Source of the DNA: an uncultured Lachnoclostridium sp.
GTDB lineage: Bacteria; Bacillota; Clostridia; Lachnospirales; Lachnospiraceae
DNA: 5,978 nt
Reading direction: 5' to 3'
NCBI GenBank assembly: GCA_958425285.1
Contig: CATZVV010000123.1
Location: 1-5,978 of the forward strand
The notes beneath the pieces were generated by a model. The model was not told the origin of the DNA. It saw nothing but the letters and a program-made list of their open reading frames with translations, and made no database searches. Positions within the stretch are counted from its first letter, which is position 1. The number at the start of each line of letters is the position of its first letter. The position numbers and the translations under genes were made by a program. Shown piece by piece: positions 1 through 5,973 of this stretch.

Positions 1-696
1 TTTTGAATTAAAAATATAGGTGCCTCTCTCATTTTCCTCAACCGGAAGATATTCACCCGGTCTGTTTTCTTCCATCAAATAATAACGCCAGCGGCATGGA
101 TGCGTACATGCTCCCAAATTGGCATCTCTTCCCGTAAAATAATTACTCAGAAGACATCTGCCCGAATATGAAATACACATTGCTCCATGCACAAAAGTTT
201 CAATCTCTACCTCGTCGCCCACACAGTCTTTAATCTGGCGGATTTCTTCCAGAGATAATTCCCTTGCCGTTACAACCCTTGCAGCCCCTTGTGCTTTCCA
301 AAACTGAAATGTCATGTAATTCACATTATTACTCTGTGTACTAATATGAACTTCGATTTCAGGACAAACCTCTCTTGCAATCGAAAATACACCCGGATCT
401 GATATAATTAACGCATCCGGACAAATCTCTTTCAATTTCCGGAAGTATTGCCTTACACCTTCCAAATCCGAATTATGTGCCGTAATATTGGCAGTCACAT
501 AAACTTTTTTACCTGCCTCATGCGCAAATAATATTCCTTCTTTCATATCTTGAAGTGAAAAATTCTTTGCCTTTGCACGCAATCCGTACATTTCTCCACC
601 GATATATACTGCATCTGCACCAAAAGCAATCGCCGTCTTTAATACTTCCAGATTACTGGCAGGCGCTAATATCTCCGGTTTTTTTTGCTGATTCAT
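1..696 (-). CDS. trhP: Peptidase U32 family protein, TrhP-like tRNA hydroxylation protein (3' part outside window)
   Basis: I translated 232 residues with no stop before the window edge, so the C-terminus is missing. The start LAPASNLEVLKTAIAFGADA is typical of the family. The full U32 signature is at residues 166-184 (E166, F168, G171, C174, G179, C181, S184). Together with C197 and C201 it gives the four cysteines expected to hold an iron-sulfur cluster. Family members YegQ/TrhP of E. coli and YrrN/YrrO of B. subtilis make 5-hydroxyuridine at tRNA position 34, using prephenate; despite the name they are not shown to be proteases here. The one-piece signature resembles YegQ and YrrO. The gene follows trmR by 14 nt, the enzyme expected to methylate its product. 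The chosen ATG has GAGG six nt upstream; an in-frame ATG at 708 would overlap that site. Family is near certain; the exact tRNA role is inferred from homology and context. Confidence 0.88.
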   Translation of the reverse strand, partial: MNQQKKPEILAPASNLEVLKTAIAFGADAVYIGGEMYGLRAKAKNFSLQDMKEGILFAHEAGKKVYVTANITAHNSDLEGVRQYFRKLKEICPDALIISDPGVFSIAREVCPEIEVHISTQSNNVNYMTFQFWKAQGAARVVTARELSLEEIRQIKDCVGDEVEIETFVHGAMCISYSGRCLLSNYFTGRDANLGACTHPCRWRYYLMEENRPGEYLPVEENERGTYIFNSK

Positions 697-706
697 CTTT
701 TTCCTC
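697..706 (-). promoter_or_regulatory. Ribosome binding site deciding the U32 gene start
   Basis: On the minus strand GAGG (706-703) is followed by six nt and the ATG at 696. The in-frame ATG at 708 lies across this site and has only a weak purine stretch of its own, so the start at 696 is preferred. Confidence 0.6.
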
Positions 707-710
707 ATTT

Positions 711-1376
711 CTACGCTTCTTTTTGTGCATAACACTTTGTACTAACTGTTACACCATCACCAAGCGACAGACAAATTGTCTCTAGCTGGCTATGATGTGT
801 AATAACATGCAGATATTCCCTCATCCGGCTATGAATTGTCCTGTCACGCCTTGTAACAGCATAGCGCGACTCAATCACATCACCTTCATGTAATATATTA
901 TCAGAGACAAGAGTCCCTCCCTCTTCCAATAAAGCAAGGACATCTGTAAGAAATTTTAAGTATTGCCCCTTTGCTGCATCCATGAAAATAAAATCAAATG
1001 TTTTTCCTTCTATTACCAATTGCCGAAGAATGTCCTTTGCATCACCTTTAAGCAGATGTATTTTTTTCTCCGGATCATACTTTAAAAAATTCAACTCTGC
1101 TTCCTTAATTCTCGCCGGAACTTTTTCAATCGTTGTAATCTCTCCATTCGATAAAAGACATTCTTTCATAAACAATGCAGAATACCCTATCGCTGTGCCT
1201 ATTTCAAGTATTTTTACAGGCTTTTTTGTACGTATCAGATAGCGTAAAAGATTTCTTGCAGGACGCCTTATGACAGGCACTTCTTCGCTCCTTGCCTTTT
1301 GCTCTAATTCAACAATATACGGCTTAGGAGAATCTATAAACGTTTCAAAAAACACCTCTATCCGCTCTTCATTCAT
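711..1376 (-). CDS. trmR: SAM-dependent O-methyltransferase, TrmR-like tRNA 5-hydroxyuridine methyltransferase
   Basis: This 221-residue protein is a COMT-type class I methyltransferase. The SAM-binding motif I is LEIGTAIGYSA at 57-67, E84 in TTIEK is at the ribose-binding position, and the acidic triad D133 (FMDAAKGQY), D159 and N160 (VSDN) are the usual divalent-metal ligands. Length and gene position match B. subtilis YrrM/TrmR, which methylates ho5U34 in tRNA to 5-methoxyuridine and so tunes wobble decoding. The gene directly precedes a TrhP-like U32 gene that would supply the hydroxylated base, which supports the assignment over catechol or caffeoyl-CoA methyltransferases of the same fold. 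Its ATG overlaps the upstream stop codon as ATGA (1373-1376), a sign of translational coupling, and AGGAG lies nine nt upstream. The stop is TAG. Family call is strong; the tRNA substrate is inferred by synteny. Confidence 0.87.
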   Translation of the reverse strand: MNEERIEVFFETFIDSPKPYIVELEQKARSEEVPVIRRPARNLLRYLIRTKKPVKILEIGTAIGYSALFMKECLLSNGEITTIEKVPARIKEAELNFLKYDPEKKIHLLKGDAKDILRQLVIEGKTFDFIFMDAAKGQYLKFLTDVLALLEEGGTLVSDNILHEGDVIESRYAVTRRDRTIHSRMREYLHVITHHSQLETICLSLGDGVTVSTKCYAQKEA

Positions 1377-1762
1377 TCCCCTTCACTCCTACTAATTCGT
1401 TCTAAAATTTCATCATAAGTCATACTCGTATTCAAAAAATACTTTCCAGGCACGAGCACACGGTTTCCCTCAATGGAAAGCCGAAGTCGAATATAAAAGG
1501 AATACTTATTAACAACAAGATGATTGGCTTCAAACTGTTTCGCAACTTCCCACTTTGATTCGCCCTTTTGGATCTCTACTGTCACATCCTCACCCGGAGG
1601 TTCAGAAACAACAACTTCACCAAAAATCTGATAAGAAAAATGGTAGGCCTCACGGCAGAAGTGAATTAAGAACACTGTAACCAGTGCAATTACCGTCACG
1701 TATAAAAGAATCATAACAATTACCCGTGTTACATCAATTGCAATACTTCTCTTCTTTGCCAT
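1373..1762 (-). CDS. Short MltG/YceG-like membrane protein lacking the transglycosylase domain
   Basis: The protein has 129 residues from the ATG at 1762. A basic N-terminus (MAKKR) leads to one hydrophobic segment at about residues 11-34, then a short linker and, at about 59-126, a LysM-like domain: VTVEIQKGES, then a V-PG-Y-L and MTYDEILERI pattern as in the N-terminal part of MltG (G-Y-L-pg-Ms-eIl). It should be a single-pass membrane protein with the domain outside. Full MltG (B. subtilis YrrL, about 360 residues) cuts nascent glycan strands and needs a C-terminal catalytic domain with an essential glutamate. That domain is absent: the reading frame ends and overlaps the trmR start by four nt. 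Position between the DUF1292/RNase J genes and trmR matches YrrL. It may bind glycan or regulate a partner rather than cut; that is inference. The gene starts 24 nt after the RNase J stop. Confidence 0.75.
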   Translation of the reverse strand: MAKKRSIAIDVTRVIVMILLYVTVIALVTVFLIHFCREAYHFSYQIFGEVVVSEPPGEDVTVEIQKGESKWEVAKQFEANHLVVNKYSFYIRLRLSIEGNRVLVPGKYFLNTSMTYDEILERISRSEGE

Positions 1763-1773
1763 AAGTCCTCCTT
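1763..1773 (-). promoter_or_regulatory. Strong ribosome binding site of the MltG-like gene
   Basis: AAGGAGG (1773-1767) stands four nt before the ATG at 1762. It fixes that start over the in-frame GTG at 1783 and ATG at 1777, which have no comparable site and would place the AAGGAGG inside the coding region. Confidence 0.65.
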
Positions 1774-1786
1774 TCATCCACACGTT

Positions 1787-3466
1787 TTACAAGTCAAGCT
1801 CCATAATAATTGGAAGTATCATTGGATTCCGTTTGGTCTTTTTCCATAAAAAGTCGCTTAATGCGTCTTTCATTGTAGTTTTCATACGACTCCAGTCTGT
1901 AATCCCCTTATCCACACAGTGATCAAGTGCATCACATACAACCTCCCGGCACTCTTCCATTAAGCCTTCAGATTCCCTGACATATACAAATCCCCTTGAA
2001 ACAATATCTGGTCCAGCCAGTACCTGATTACTTCCTCGCTCCAATGTAATTACAATAATAATCAAACCATTCTCAGATAAATGCTGGCGGTCTCGTAATA
2101 CAATGTTTCCAACATCACCAACACCCAGACCATCAACCATAATTCCCTGTGCCTGCACTTTATCCACAATGCCTGCACGTGTTTCCGACATTTCAAGCAC
2201 CGTACCTGAATTGATAATAAATACGTTTTCTTTCGGAATTCCCATCTCCATCGCAATCTTGCTGTTTGCCTGAAGATGCCTGTATTCCCCATGTACAGGA
2301 ATAGCATATTTCGGTTTAATGAGAGAATACATCAGTTTTAATTCCTCCTGACATGCATGTCCGGAAACATGTGTATCCTGGAATATGACATTAGCTCCCT
2401 TCATTGACAACTCATTAATTACTTTAGAAACAGATTTTTCGTTTCCTGGAATCGGAGTAGAACTAAATATGACTGTATCTCCCGGTTTAATAGAAAGCTT
2501 ACGGTGAATATCCGCTGCAATGCGGGATAATGCAGCCATTGCCTCTCCCTGACTTCCGGTTGTAATCAATACAAGTTGATCATCTGTATAATTCTTCATC
2601 TCCTCAATCGTAATCATTATGTTATCTGGCATTTTGATATAACCCAGTTCGGATGCTGTCGTAATAATATTAACCATACTACGACCTTCAATAATCACTT
2701 TTCTTCCATATTTTGCCGCAGAATTGATAATCTGCTGCACACGGTCTACATTCGATGCAAACGTAGCAACAATAATACGACTTTTTTTATTTTCTGCAAA
2801 AATGTTGTCAAATGTTTTACCAACTGTCCGCTCCGAACTCGTAAACCCTGGTTTAATCGCATTGGTACTATCCATCATCAGTGCCAACACACCTTTCTTA
2901 CCCAACTCTCCAAAGCGTGCCAAATCAATTGTATCACCAAAAACCGGTGTGTAATCAACCTTAAAATCGCCAGTATGAACAATAATACCCGCCGGTGTGT
3001 AAATAGCCAGCCCGGCAGAATCAGCAATGCTGTGATTAGTTCGGATAAATTCAATACGGAAATCACCAAGATTAATATATTGTCCGTACTTTACTACTTT
3101 TCGTTTTACAACCTTTGTTAAATTGTGTTCCTTTAACTTGTTTTCAATAATTGCCATTGTCAAATTCGTGGCATAAATTGGTACATTCAGTTCTTTTAAT
3201 ATATACGGCAATGCACCAATATGATCTTCATGTCCGTGGGTAATGATAAATCCCTTTACTTTCTCCGCATTATCTTTGAGATAGGTAATATCCGGAATCA
3301 CCAAATCCACACCTAGCATATCATCTTCGGGAAAAGCCAGTCCACAATCTACTACAATAATACTTTCCTCTGTTTCAAAAGCCGTAATATTCATTCCAAT
3401 CCGCTCAAGTCCACCTAAAGGAATAATACGGATTCTTTCATTCCCGGTTTTCACTTTTTTACTCAA
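1787..3466 (-). CDS. rnj: Ribonuclease J (metallo-beta-lactamase/beta-CASP exo- and endoribonuclease)
   Basis: The 559 residues are full length for bacterial RNase J (about 555). The metallo-beta-lactamase core carries HGHEDH at 77-82, H145 in NHS and D167 in HTGDFK, the zinc ligands. The beta-CASP part follows with D199 in MMDSTNA, the SGHACQEEL motif around H370 and PVHGEYRHL with H392. The C-terminal domain, with LERGSNQVLAGPDIVSRGF at about 475-493, completes the family layout. The enzyme matures and degrades RNA in the cytoplasm, with 5'-to-3' exonuclease and endonuclease activity, and is the main initiator of turnover in many Bacillota. The start is TTG, with GAGG eight nt upstream overlapping the preceding DUF1292 stop, so translation is probably coupled. 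I cannot tell J1 from J2; many Clostridia have only one. All catalytic residues look intact. Confidence 0.97.
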   Translation of the reverse strand: MSKKVKTGNERIRIIPLGGLERIGMNITAFETEESIIVVDCGLAFPEDDMLGVDLVIPDITYLKDNAEKVKGFIITHGHEDHIGALPYILKELNVPIYATNLTMAIIENKLKEHNLTKVVKRKVVKYGQYINLGDFRIEFIRTNHSIADSAGLAIYTPAGIIVHTGDFKVDYTPVFGDTIDLARFGELGKKGVLALMMDSTNAIKPGFTSSERTVGKTFDNIFAENKKSRIIVATFASNVDRVQQIINSAAKYGRKVIIEGRSMVNIITTASELGYIKMPDNIMITIEEMKNYTDDQLVLITTGSQGEAMAALSRIAADIHRKLSIKPGDTVIFSSTPIPGNEKSVSKVINELSMKGANVIFQDTHVSGHACQEELKLMYSLIKPKYAIPVHGEYRHLQANSKIAMEMGIPKENVFIINSGTVLEMSETRAGIVDKVQAQGIMVDGLGVGDVGNIVLRDRQHLSENGLIIIVITLERGSNQVLAGPDIVSRGFVYVRESEGLMEECREVVCDALDHCVDKGITDWSRMKTTMKDALSDFLWKKTKRNPMILPIIMELDL

Positions 3467-3476
3467 AAATTACACC

Positions 3477-3737
3477 TCATTCCATTTCTAAATTAATATC
3501 TTCTAATATTTCCTCAAAATATTTTGCAATTATCTTTTGTTCATTTTGGTCTTCTAATATTTCGTATGTTACAATTTCTCCGTCTTGTACTTGTTTTAAA
3601 ATAAGTGCCTCTCCGTCCTCTTCCGGTGAATCTAATACAAGTAAATAAACACTACCTGCAATTTCTGCTTTTTCGAGTACATAAAAAGCTTCTTCACTGC
3701 CATCCTCGGCAGTAAAAATAATTTGTCCGTTTTCCAT
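3477..3737 (-). CDS. DUF1292 / UPF0473 family protein (YrzB-like), function unknown
   Basis: This is an 86-residue, strongly acidic protein with the family pattern: an opening I-FTAEDGSEEAFYVLEKAEI stretch, then YLLVLDSPEEDGEALILKQV and a C-terminal acidic helix ending FEEILEDINLEME. Members are small cytosolic proteins found almost always beside ruvX and ireB in Bacillota, as with B. subtilis yrzB; no biochemical role is established. The ATG has a GGAGG six nt upstream (3748-3744), one of the best ribosome binding sites in the window. The gene lies 25 nt after ruvX and ten nt before the RNase J start. No membrane segment or catalytic motif is visible. The family call rests on both sequence pattern and conserved neighbourhood. 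Confidence 0.87.
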   Translation of the reverse strand: MENGQIIFTAEDGSEEAFYVLEKAEIAGSVYLLVLDSPEEDGEALILKQVQDGEIVTYEILEDQNEQKIIAKYFEEILEDINLEME

Positions 3738-3762
3738 TGTTTACCTCCATGTCAAACATGCT

Positions 3763-4194
3763 CTATTGCTTCTCTATCTGCTTCGAATCAAGATATCCCT
3801 GTAAAATAAGCACAGCTGCTATTTTATCAACATATGTTTTTCGGTTTTCCCGACGTACGCCACCTTCCATTAGCACCTGCATAGCTGAAACTGTGGTCAA
3901 TCTTTCGTCCCATAAAACAACCTCCAGTCCGGTTCTCGTTTCTAATTTTTTTCCAAACTGTTCTGTTTTTTCTCCACGCTCACCAATACTGTTATTCATA
4001 TTTTTAGGATAACCCAATACGATTAAACCTACTTCATACTCTTCCACTAATTCTTCAATTCGTGCAAGAGTCTGACGCAGTTTATTCTCACTTTTTCTCT
4101 TTATAACTTCAACCGGCTGTGCAGTCAGATAAAGGGCATCACTAATTGCAACACCTACTGTCACCGAGCCGTAATCCAATCCCATGATTCTCAA
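3763..4194 (-). CDS. ruvX: RuvX/YqgF family putative pre-16S rRNA nuclease (Holliday junction resolvase-like)
   Basis: From the TTG at 4194 the protein has 143 residues, the usual family size, and begins MRIMGLDYGS exactly where homologues begin. It has an RNase H-like fold with acidic catalytic positions D7 in GLDYG, E97 in WDERLTT and D123 in YVDKIAA; the VLGYPKNMNNSIGERGE segment at 59-75 is also diagnostic. E. coli YqgF is implicated in 5' maturation of 16S rRNA, while the Holliday junction resolvase role was proposed from structure. An ATG at 4227 would add 11 residues (starting MRGLAGGRQG) that do not resemble the family; the GGAGGAAGG run lies within that extension and is better read as the ribosome binding site of the TTG start. 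The stop is TAG, 25 nt before the DUF1292 gene. Function is certain at family level; the start is less so. Confidence 0.92.
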   Translation of the reverse strand: MRIMGLDYGSVTVGVAISDALYLTAQPVEVIKRKSENKLRQTLARIEELVEEYEVGLIVLGYPKNMNNSIGERGEKTEQFGKKLETRTGLEVVLWDERLTTVSAMQVLMEGGVRRENRKTYVDKIAAVLILQGYLDSKQIEKQ

Positions 4195-4195
4195 A

Positions 4196-4217
4196 TTGCC
4201 CTGCCTTCCTCCGGCAA
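4196..4217 (-). promoter_or_regulatory. Candidate ruvX ribosome binding site within a small inverted repeat
   Basis: On the minus strand TTGCC (4217-4213) and GGCAA (4200-4196) can pair as a five-base stem around a 12-nt loop that holds GGAGGAAGG (4212-4204). GGAGG is 13 nt from the TTG start and AAGG nine nt. Folding of the stem would shorten the effective spacing. The sequence is visible; the folding and its effect are inference. Confidence 0.35.
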
Positions 4218-4256
4218 GCCCACGCATAGTTTAAGAAGACAATTCTGCTCAATCAC

Positions 4257-4520
4257 TCATCGCCCCATATTATTTCGAATATAATCTTCTAAAAACACTT
4301 CAATAATTTCATCACGTTCTGCACGCATAATCAAACTGCGAGCTCCCTTGTGACTTGTAATATACGTAGGATCTCCGGACATTAAATATCCTACTATCTG
4401 GTTTACAGGATCGTACCCTTTTTCCGTAAGTGCAGTGTAAACAGAAGCGATTACATCTCTTACATCGTAATCCTTCTCTACATCTACCTTGAAAAACTGC
4501 GTATTGTTAATCTCCTGCAT
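4257..4520 (-). CDS. ireB: IreB family regulatory phosphoprotein (UPF0297, YrzL-like)
   Basis: This 87-residue protein carries the family core EKGYDPVNQIVGYLMSGDPT at 33-52, followed by Y53, ITSHKGARSLI and a helical end with ERDEIIE at 68-74. In Enterococcus faecalis IreB is a dimeric substrate of the PASTA-domain kinase IreK and a negative regulator of cephalosporin resistance; it is phosphorylated on N-terminal threonines. Here T7 in NNTQFF is the matching candidate site. The ATG at 4520 has AGGA nine nt upstream; an in-frame GTG at 4526 has the same element only three nt away, too close, so ATG is preferred. The gene heads the ireB-ruvX-DUF1292 block and is preceded by a candidate promoter. 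The kinase gene itself is not in the window, so the signalling role here is inferred from the family. Confidence 0.93.
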   Translation of the reverse strand: MQEINNTQFFKVDVEKDYDVRDVIASVYTALTEKGYDPVNQIVGYLMSGDPTYITSHKGARSLIMRAERDEIIEVFLEDYIRNNMGR

Positions 4521-4559
4521 AATCACACGTCCTTTGTCATAAATTCTAAGCTAACTACT

Positions 4560-4588
4560 ATTCTAATATAACTACCGTAAAAACTCAA
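4560..4588 (-). promoter_or_regulatory. Candidate sigma-A-type promoter for the ireB operon
   Basis: On the minus strand TTGAGT (4588-4583, four of six bases of the -35 consensus) is separated by 17 nt from TAGAAT (4565-4560, five of six of the -10 consensus). The -35 box contains the mtaB stop codon TGA (4587-4585). Transcription would start near 4553, giving a leader of about 30 nt before ireB. The AT-rich setting makes chance matches possible, but position and spacing fit an operon start. Confidence 0.45.
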
Positions 4589-5898
4589 GATTTTTTTATA
4601 ACATACCGGACATATACTTCCGACACCTCATTTTCCCGATATGCATTTTTGATTGCATCTTTCTTTGGAACAGCAATTTTTACATATCTCTCATTATGCC
4701 CTGTCAAATACTCTTCATTCTCCTTCTCTTGAAATTCTTCCCATAAAACTTTTTCATTTTTTCCAATAAAGGACTCTGCATAATCATTATAAAGACATCT
4801 GGCAAGCTGTAAAATCATATTACTTCGCACCGTTTTTTCAGATTCCGGCACCTGATTTTCCATGCTAGCGGCCTTTGTACCGCTCCGGACAGAATACTTA
4901 AATACATGGATATCTGCCAACTGAATTTCCTCTAAAAATGCCTTTGTTTTCTGAAATTCTTTTTCATCTTCTCCCGGAAAACCAACAATAACATCTGTTG
5001 TAATAGCAGGGTATTTAAAATAATGGCGAATCAGTTCACACTTTTCTTTGTATTCTTCCACTGTATAATGCCGATTCATCCGCTTTAAAGTCTCATTACA
5101 TCCGCTTTGCAGTGAAAGATGAAAATGAGGGCATATTTTCTTATTCTTACTTAAACGAGCCAAAAAATTTTCAGTAATAATTCTAGGTTCCAATGAACCA
5201 AGACGAATCCTCCTAATCTGTGGAATTTTCTCAATCTCCTCCAGCAAGATCAAAAGCGGCTTTCCATCCAATTCCAGAAAACTCTTGCATTCCGACTTAT
5301 CTACACCATAAGAAGATAAATGGATTCCGGTAATAACAACCTCCTTAAACCCTTTTTGTGCAAGCTGCTCAATCTCATTGATAACATCTGCCTGTTCTCT
5401 GCTTTTTAGCCGTCCCCTTACATAAGGAATAATACAATACGTACAAAATTGATTGCAGCCATCCTGTACTTTAACAAATGCACGAGTACGCTCATGTGCA
5501 AAATCATAATCAAACCCCGGCTTCCCCTCGGTCAACCTATACTCCGGGAAGCCTTTCGTACGGTACCAATTTAAAACATGCTCCACAATCTGCTCTTTTT
5601 CTTTGTTCCCCAACACAAGATCAATCTGTTCATCATTCTTCAAAGATTCTGCATCACTCTCTACATAGCATCCAACCGCTGCCACAAGCATATCCTTATT
5701 TTTCTTCTTTCCCCGGTGTATCATTTGTCGGGATTTCCGATCAGCCATATTTGTAACCGTACATGTATTTATAACAAATATATCTGCCTTTTCTACTTTT
5801 TCGATTACTTCAAACCCTGCCTGTTGAAATTTCTCCATCATTTTTTCAGTTTCATAAAAATTCACCTTACAACCAAGAGTCATAAATGCTACTTTCAT
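4585..5898 (-). CDS. mtaB: tRNA (N6-L-threonylcarbamoyladenosine(37)-C2)-methylthiotransferase MtaB
   Basis: From the ATG at 5898 the protein has 437 residues, normal for MtaB. The N-terminal methylthiotransferase domain holds cluster cysteines C10 (LGCKVN), C46 (NTCTVTN) and C77 (VGCYVE). The radical SAM domain carries C148, C152 and C155 in GCNQFCTYC, followed by IIPYVRGR, LGSLEPRII and HFHLSLQSGCNETLKRMNR. A C-terminal TRAM-like RNA-binding part covers about 372-437. The enzyme adds a methylthio group to t6A37 of tRNAs reading ANN codons, giving ms2t6A. LGCKVN and SLEPRI separate it from MiaB and RimO. GGAG lies six nt before the ATG at 5898, and homologues start MKVAF there; in-frame GTG 5928 and ATG 5910 would add 10 or 4 residues and have weaker sites. 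The residue after LGCKVN is F rather than the usual Q. The stop is TGA. Confidence 0.95.
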   Translation of the reverse strand: MKVAFMTLGCKVNFYETEKMMEKFQQAGFEVIEKVEKADIFVINTCTVTNMADRKSRQMIHRGKKKNKDMLVAAVGCYVESDAESLKNDEQIDLVLGNKEKEQIVEHVLNWYRTKGFPEYRLTEGKPGFDYDFAHERTRAFVKVQDGCNQFCTYCIIPYVRGRLKSREQADVINEIEQLAQKGFKEVVITGIHLSSYGVDKSECKSFLELDGKPLLILLEEIEKIPQIRRIRLGSLEPRIITENFLARLSKNKKICPHFHLSLQSGCNETLKRMNRHYTVEEYKEKCELIRHYFKYPAITTDVIVGFPGEDEKEFQKTKAFLEEIQLADIHVFKYSVRSGTKAASMENQVPESEKTVRSNMILQLARCLYNDYAESFIGKNEKVLWEEFQEKENEEYLTGHNERYVKIAVPKKDAIKNAYRENEVSEVYVRYVIKKS

Positions 5899-5908
5899 AT
5901 CCAACTCC
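5899..5908 (-). promoter_or_regulatory. Ribosome binding site deciding the mtaB start
   Basis: GGAG (5908-5905 on the minus strand) is followed by six nt and the ATG at 5898. Neither the in-frame GTG at 5928 nor the ATG at 5910 has a site of this quality. Confidence 0.6.
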
Positions 5909-5936
5909 ATTTCTCTGTCATTTTGCACAAATTATT

Positions 5937-5965
5937 TTTACATATTTTCTATATTCCGATATAAT
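5937..5965 (+). promoter_or_regulatory. Strong sigma-A/sigma-70-type promoter pointing right, out of the window
   Basis: TTTACA (5937-5942), a 17-nt spacer and TATAAT (5960-5965) match the bacterial housekeeping consensus in 11 of 12 bases with ideal spacing. It points away from mtaB, with a start expected near 5972, so it would drive a divergent gene or an antisense or small RNA beyond the edge. Its surroundings are AT-rich, but a match this good in a 50-nt gap is unlikely to be chance. What it transcribes cannot be seen. Confidence 0.6.
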
Positions 5966-5973
5966 CTTGTAAA
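5944..5973 (-). promoter_or_regulatory. Weak candidate promoter for mtaB
   Basis: On the minus strand TTTACA (5973-5968) could be a -35 box, with TAGAAA (5951-5946) at 16 nt or GAAAAT (5949-5944) at 18 nt as imperfect -10 boxes. The real mtaB promoter may instead lie outside the window, or mtaB may continue an operon from upstream. Confidence 0.25.

Noticed and set aside
681..688. Eight-T homopolymer at the start of the U32 gene as a slippage or regulatory site
   Set aside because: It encodes the KK residues of the N-terminus, and the reading frame is uninterrupted and family-like on both sides; ordinary for an AT-rich genome.
694..708. ATG at 708 as the U32 gene start
   Set aside because: It would add only MRKK, has no good ribosome binding site, and overlaps the GAGG that serves the ATG at 696.
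555..785. 76-residue plus-strand frame across the trmR-U32 junction
   Set aside because: It lies opposite two well-supported genes and shows no recognisable motif.
2576..3121. 181-residue open frame on the plus strand inside the RNase J gene
   Set aside because: It is fully antisense to a conserved full-length gene, is rich in N, I, C and R as expected of a shadow frame, and resembles no family.
4581..4600. T-run on the plus strand near the end of mtaB as a terminator
   Set aside because: There is no GC-rich stem before it, and on the coding strand it is simply the lysine codons at the mtaB C-terminus.
5478..5964. Two plus-strand frames of 92 and 128 residues opposite mtaB
   Set aside because: Both are shadows of the mtaB reading frame with low-complexity composition (S, F, H, I runs) and no ribosome binding site of note.
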